NCBI GenBank assembly: GCA_963837735.1 | Contig: CAWIOM010000016.1 | Span: 139,484-203,483 of the forward strand | Length of the DNA: 64,000 bases | Reading direction: 5' to 3' | Origin: VRUE01 sp963837735 | Lineage (GTDB): Bacteria; Actinomycetota; Thermoleophilia; Solirubrobacterales; 70-9 | Part shown: positions 61,301 to 64,000 of the stretch, one piece after another | Numbering within the stretch: position 1 is the stretch's first letter | Layout of the letters: each line of letters opens with the position of its first letter | Position numbers and translations under genes: made by a program | The notes under the pieces: generated by a model | Told to the model about the DNA's origin: nothing | Database searches by the model: none | The model's input: only the letters and a program-made list of their open reading frames with translations

Positions 61301-61377
61301 GCGGCGAGCGCCGCGACCGACAGCAGGAGCCGGGTGCAGAGTCGCCCGAGTTGCGAGTTGCGTGTCCTGGTGGTCAT
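58342..61377 (-). CDS. Large secreted protein, family B copy 5
   Basis: 1011 residues, intact. ATG 61377 overlaps the upstream TGA (ATGA). Signal peptide LLLSVAALAATLALLAPAAS A, then DFGIEPGSAFVRATAP. Motifs: KQAGGHPDFSTNFHVE, LPAGSVGNPLSVPRCDAAQL, CPTESQVGEAL, VFWGVPHDGLHDEHRF, LPEGMVLNPAGANGLGGC, CPDDSKIGTVEVDTPVLEAP, YLAEPYANPFESLVAIYISV, AGQYSPTVVNVSRGDG, LAGVPYCADAAIAAA, YMAGPYKGAPLSLVIITPA, NPTSCDPTSVDGS, VCTRVQFDADACPEGSIYG, YLRSSQHELPDLVADLNGQ, GGQRGLLQANKNLC. A Glu-rich charged insert (about residues 385-405) is unique to this copy. Tail is Lys/Arg/His. Sits between two propeller genes. Function unknown. Confidence 0.88.
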   Translation of the reverse strand: MTTRTRNSQLGRLCTRLLLSVAALAATLALLAPAASADFGIEPGSAFVRATAPVHQPFVPLLPDFSNFCCFTGILVEGLNQGSFYSPKDQEWIDKYRNAEELKQAGGHPDFSTNFHVEKVGVSGPDADMKTIVTDLPAGSVGNPLSVPRCDAAQLQLSLFGKCPTESQVGEALTNAIVTFYSPVSSLTPPEGEVAMFAWKVFGFTAVVFARVRSESDYGLTAEVREVSTVLAAPANATLVFWGVPHDGLHDEHRFESNIGVLGSPVTGGAVRPFLSAPTNCDTGPLTTGLKIRSWGDPETWSEEEFEASEQEGCEEIEYDPEVHATPTTIEADSPTGLNLNVNVPQNTECEELDFGETAEEEIEKHENEEPTKREEAIENEESTLDCPLSTSHTKKVRVSLPEGMVLNPAGANGLGGCSTAGIGLTTPVGSTPIHFTGEPANCPDDSKIGTVEVDTPVLEAPMPGEVYLAEPYANPFESLVAIYISVDDKQRGIVAKFAGRIEADPNTGQLVTTVDEQPQLPLESIRIKFKQGPHATLRTPPVCGSYTTKSQLTPYSAPESPVDFEDSFSIESSPTGSCAAAPNAPVFEAGTVTPIAGQYSPTVVNVSRGDGTQEFRSVTVKLPEGISAKLAGVPYCADAAIAAAPGKSGKDEQANPSCPSDTAIGTVEVGAGAGPAPYYVTGHAYMAGPYKGAPLSLVIITPATAGPFDLGTVAVRVALNVDPVTAQITGVSDDIPSILKGIPLDIKSVALRLDRSQFTKNPTSCDPTSVDGSLVSTLGSVAPLSQRFQLGECRRLGFKPKLFLRLDGKRFRRRSHPRLTATVVPRGDDANIAYTQVRMPNSLLLDQSHIGTVCTRVQFDADACPEGSIYGYATAETPLFGQPLSGNVYLRSSQHELPDLVADLNGQVSVELSGRTDSVKGALRNTFEVVPDAPVSKFVLHLRGGQRGLLQANKNLCKGKQKATVALQGHNGRRLVFKQRINIPRCHKKHSSKRGRAQARHLRVAARQAG

Positions 61378-64000
61378 CGGTGGGCCCTCCGGTTGGCGTT
61401 GGCTGCTCGTGCTGAGCCCCGGCAGCGCTTGGCTTGCTTCGATCGTTTGGCCGCCGCCCGCGCGAAGCGCCCGGCCTTGTGGCGTAGCTGCCGGGCACGC
61501 TTGGCGTTGTGAGCCCCGCGCGCGGCGTGGCGCAGCTGCCGGGCGCGCCGCGTGAGGCGGTGCGCCGAAAGGGCGAGCCGCTTGCAGCGTTCCTGGTGCC
61601 CTTCTTCGATGTTGCCGGGCCCTTCGAAGCTACCGGTGCCCGGACCGAGGTGTTCGGAGGCGCTGGTCCCCGCCCCCTCGCAGGCGCCGGCGTTGACGTC
61701 GCAGGACGGCAGTTCGACCACTTTCGGGAAGCCGCCGCCCACCCGCGCGTTGTAGATCTTCGGCTGTCCCGGCTCTTTGTCCTGCACGGCCAGGGCATCG
61801 AACGAGGTGAAGAGGACATTGACCCCATCCGGGCTTGCGTTGTCGAACCTGGACGGGTTACTACCGGTCCCGCCCGAGATCAGGCGCAGCTGGCCGTTTC
61901 GGAACTCGTAGACGTCTTCGACCGCGTTCTGGTCTTCGGGGAGAAGCGCACTCGCCGTGTCGAAGAAGACCGTCCCGTCGGTGCTGACCCAGCGGTCAAT
62001 GCTGCCCCCGAATTGCCAGCGGAAGCCGTATTCTTCACCATTGTCTTCCGGGTATGCATTGACGTCGTTGGCCGGCAGCGAGCCGTCGGTCGGGCAGGAG
62101 GCGCATTCGAGCGTGCCCGCTTCGGCGTCGTAGACGAACATCTGCCGGGTTTCCCCGAGCGGCTGTTCGGTCAGGTCCCTTTCCGAGGCGAACGCCATGA
62201 ACTTCCCATCGGGGCTCCCGAACGCCGTCTTGCCCTCCCAATTGGACTGCCAGTTACCGGAATCTCCGGGGGCAAAGAGTGAGCCATCTCCGGCGGCCAG
62301 GGCGGCGACGAACCGGAGCTTGATCGGATCGTCGATCCCGTCCAGTTCGCCCATGTAGATGTTGCGGCCTTCCGCCGAGGGCAGTTCGCCCGTCGGGCTC
62401 GGCCCCACCGGGTAGCGGGCGTCGGAGACGAAGTAAAACCTGCGGCCGTCTTCCGAGCTCCAGACGATCCCCCGCGCCCGGCCGCGATAGGCGGGCAGGA
62501 TTTCCGTGGTGCTGAGACCGTCCGTGCGCGGCGTCAGGTCGCGGACCTTGTCGTCGTCAGCGGAGTACTCGTAGAGGTCGCCGTCGCCTTCCTGTTCTTC
62601 ACTTGCGCCCGAGTCGGGGGTGAGACGCGAGGCGGTTGTGTAGAAGACCCGCGAGGCGTCTTTCCAAGAGGCGCCCCGGAACGTCACGTCGTACGGAGGT
62701 TGTTTGGAACTCGTGTTGGGGTCGTACGGCAGTGGCGGAACGCCGGTCGTCTTGACCGCCTCGACCGTCGGTTCACCGTCGGTCTGGACGTAGATCGTGA
62801 AGCTTCCCTGAAATTGGTCGGTCTGCTTCGCGATCCAGATCACACGATGCCCGTTCTGAGACAACCCGTACTGACCCCCTGGCAGGGCCGAGCAGTTGAA
62901 CCCGCTGTATTGCGGCACCGTCCCGTCCGGGCGCTTGCCGATGAAGCTGAGTTCGCCTTCCTGCCACTTGTAGATGCGGTTGCAGCCGGTGGTCGTGTCT
63001 TCGTCGCTCAGCGCACGTTCGCTCGTGATGACCACAGTGCTGCCGTCGGGCGTCAGGGTGGATCCCAGGGGGGTGCTGCTGAGGGCGCCGCCCCCGTAAT
63101 CCACCTGATGTCCTTCGGTCTGCGGAGTCCCCACGGGAATCCGGGGATCCCTTGAGATCCAGACGAATTCGCCGTTGGGTTCGCGCAGGTAGGCGTCATC
63201 CACGTTGTTCTGGTCGTCGGGATCGATGCCGACATTGGTGATGGTGATCTGGTGCAGGGTGTCGATCGACACGCCTCCCCTGCTGGTTCCGATTGTGGTC
63301 GATTTGACGTTCCACCCGCCTTCACCGCGAGTGGATTCGTACATCCATTTTCCGGTGATCTGATCGGCCAATGGCGAGGGGCTGTTCGGGAGAGGCTCGG
63401 CAGACAGGAAGATAGAATGGTTCCCATCGGGGCTGATGCTCGGTTCCTCGACGGTCGGAAGGACGGGAATCCCGCCGGTCGGGTACTGGCTGACGATCTC
63501 GTACCCGCGTTCCCCGGGGAGTTTCGGTTCCTGGGCTGGGGTGGTGAACGTCTCGTCGGGGCCCACGGTCGTGTCGGTCCCGTTGGTCGCTTCGAGCTGG
63601 TAATGGTAGGTGGTGCCCGGTGTGAGCCCGGTGATTTCGCCGAGGCCCGCCATCGTTTCGGTGCCCGCCGGCAGGTTGCCGGTGGTGCTGCTGCCGTAGC
63701 CCGTGGTCAGGCCCCAGTTGAAGTGGTAGGTGGTCGCTTCGTTTTCGGTGTCGATCGCGGCGCGCAGGTTCGCGCTTCCGGTCTTCACCTGTGTCGCCAC
63801 GGTGTCGACGATGGTGGGTCCGGCGCTCGTCGTCGTGAAGGTCTTTTCGTCTTCGACTTCGACCGAGCTGAAGTACCGTTTGGCGACGAGGCGGACATGG
63901 TAGGTCGTCCCGCCCGAGAGTTCGTGTGGGGTATCCACTTCGACGGGCACGGCGCTGGTTCCGTGGCCGGCGATCCCTTCGACGTCAGGCGTCTGGACAG
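61374..64000 (-). CDS. Giant secreted Fn3-like / PD40 propeller protein, N-terminus beyond the right edge
   Basis: Open on the minus strand to base 64000 (about 875 residues visible). At least two Fn3-like modules (TTYHVRLVAKRYFSSVEVED; YHFNWGLTTGYGSS then GTTYHYQLEATNG), then ERGYEIVSQYPTGGIPV, which opens the PD40-type region as in the 23407 protein, and blades such as EEPSISPDGNHSIFLSAEPL, STLTPDGSTVVITSERALSD and DGKFMAFASERDLTEQ. Shared late motifs: LECASCPTDGSLPA, VFFDTASALLPEDQNAVEDV, KIYNARVGGGF. The CAAxDECHG motif is replaced by CDVNAGACEGAG, and the tail is an Arg/Ala-rich helical repeat (ARQLRHAARGAHNAKRARQL) instead of the Cys/Lys/His tail. First visible gene of the second cluster; stop overlaps the family B start. 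Confidence 0.87.
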   Translation of the reverse strand, partial: VQTPDVEGIAGHGTSAVPVEVDTPHELSGGTTYHVRLVAKRYFSSVEVEDEKTFTTTSAGPTIVDTVATQVKTGSANLRAAIDTENEATTYHFNWGLTTGYGSSTTGNLPAGTETMAGLGEITGLTPGTTYHYQLEATNGTDTTVGPDETFTTPAQEPKLPGERGYEIVSQYPTGGIPVLPTVEEPSISPDGNHSIFLSAEPLPNSPSPLADQITGKWMYESTRGEGGWNVKSTTIGTSRGGVSIDTLHQITITNVGIDPDDQNNVDDAYLREPNGEFVWISRDPRIPVGTPQTEGHQVDYGGGALSSTPLGSTLTPDGSTVVITSERALSDEDTTTGCNRIYKWQEGELSFIGKRPDGTVPQYSGFNCSALPGGQYGLSQNGHRVIWIAKQTDQFQGSFTIYVQTDGEPTVEAVKTTGVPPLPYDPNTSSKQPPYDVTFRGASWKDASRVFYTTASRLTPDSGASEEQEGDGDLYEYSADDDKVRDLTPRTDGLSTTEILPAYRGRARGIVWSSEDGRRFYFVSDARYPVGPSPTGELPSAEGRNIYMGELDGIDDPIKLRFVAALAAGDGSLFAPGDSGNWQSNWEGKTAFGSPDGKFMAFASERDLTEQPLGETRQMFVYDAEAGTLECASCPTDGSLPANDVNAYPEDNGEEYGFRWQFGGSIDRWVSTDGTVFFDTASALLPEDQNAVEDVYEFRNGQLRLISGGTGSNPSRFDNASPDGVNVLFTSFDALAVQDKEPGQPKIYNARVGGGFPKVVELPSCDVNAGACEGAGTSASEHLGPGTGSFEGPGNIEEGHQERCKRLALSAHRLTRRARQLRHAARGAHNAKRARQLRHKAGRFARAAAKRSKQAKRCRGSARAANANRRAHR

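Overview
The window is GC-rich and almost fully coding. It looks like an actinobacterium of the Thermoleophilia/Solirubrobacterales type. This rests on my recognition of the protein families (tandem TetR, DUF2600, PucR, Ala-rich short secreted proteins, very large secreted NHL/Fn3/PD40 proteins with Lys/His/Arg tails), not on a database search.

Layout. 1-9778, plus strand: alcohol dehydrogenase fragment, flavoprotein, polysaccharide deacetylase, cyclopropane-fatty-acid synthase, alpha/beta hydrolase, metallo-beta-lactamase-fold protein, short FtsH and an MpaB-type oxygenase. A tRNA-Asp and a peptidoglycan-binding protein lie on the minus strand. 9800-11814, minus: a secreted protein of a new-looking paralogous family (family A), a TolB-like propeller and tRNA-Val. 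11928-30601, minus: one apparent operon of about 19 kb behind a good promoter at 30761-30790. It encodes three giant propeller/Fn3 proteins, two members of a second large secreted family (family B) and two lipoproteins, with genes overlapping or separated by at most about 40 bases. 31169-34439: family A, PucR regulator, frameshifted secreted protein. 34560-38369, plus: secreted protein, then a four-gene operon led by a predicted B12 photoreceptor-diguanylate cyclase. 38366-39931: GH64/thaumatin-like protein. 40074-42902: a gene-poor stretch with a tRNA-Glu-like remnant, strong palindromes, a double TetR protein and a decayed toxin-antitoxin pair. 42903-49103, minus: coupled operon MMPL exporter, secreted protein, family A, DUF2600 terpene-synthase-like, TetR. 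49263-64000: family A, then a second giant-protein cluster with three family B proteins, propeller proteins and a lipoprotein, running off the right edge.

The strongest candidate for an undescribed system is the repeated order propeller/Fn3 protein, family B protein, lipoprotein. It occurs in two clusters with translational coupling, is entirely exported, and has basic or Cys-rich C-terminal tails. Family A (four copies plus a fragment) is scattered between the clusters. No function can be assigned from sequence; a secreted or envelope-attached surface assembly is the natural inference.

Caution: many otherwise well-preserved genes carry single-base frameshifts (deacetylase, metallo-hydrolase, FtsH, oxygenase, propeller protein at 15984, PucR, secreted protein at 33273), and the stretch 53.9-58.3 kb has many. 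The protein sequence stays good on both sides of each shift, so assembly or sequencing indels are more likely than true decay. Coordinates of these genes are given for the repaired reading.
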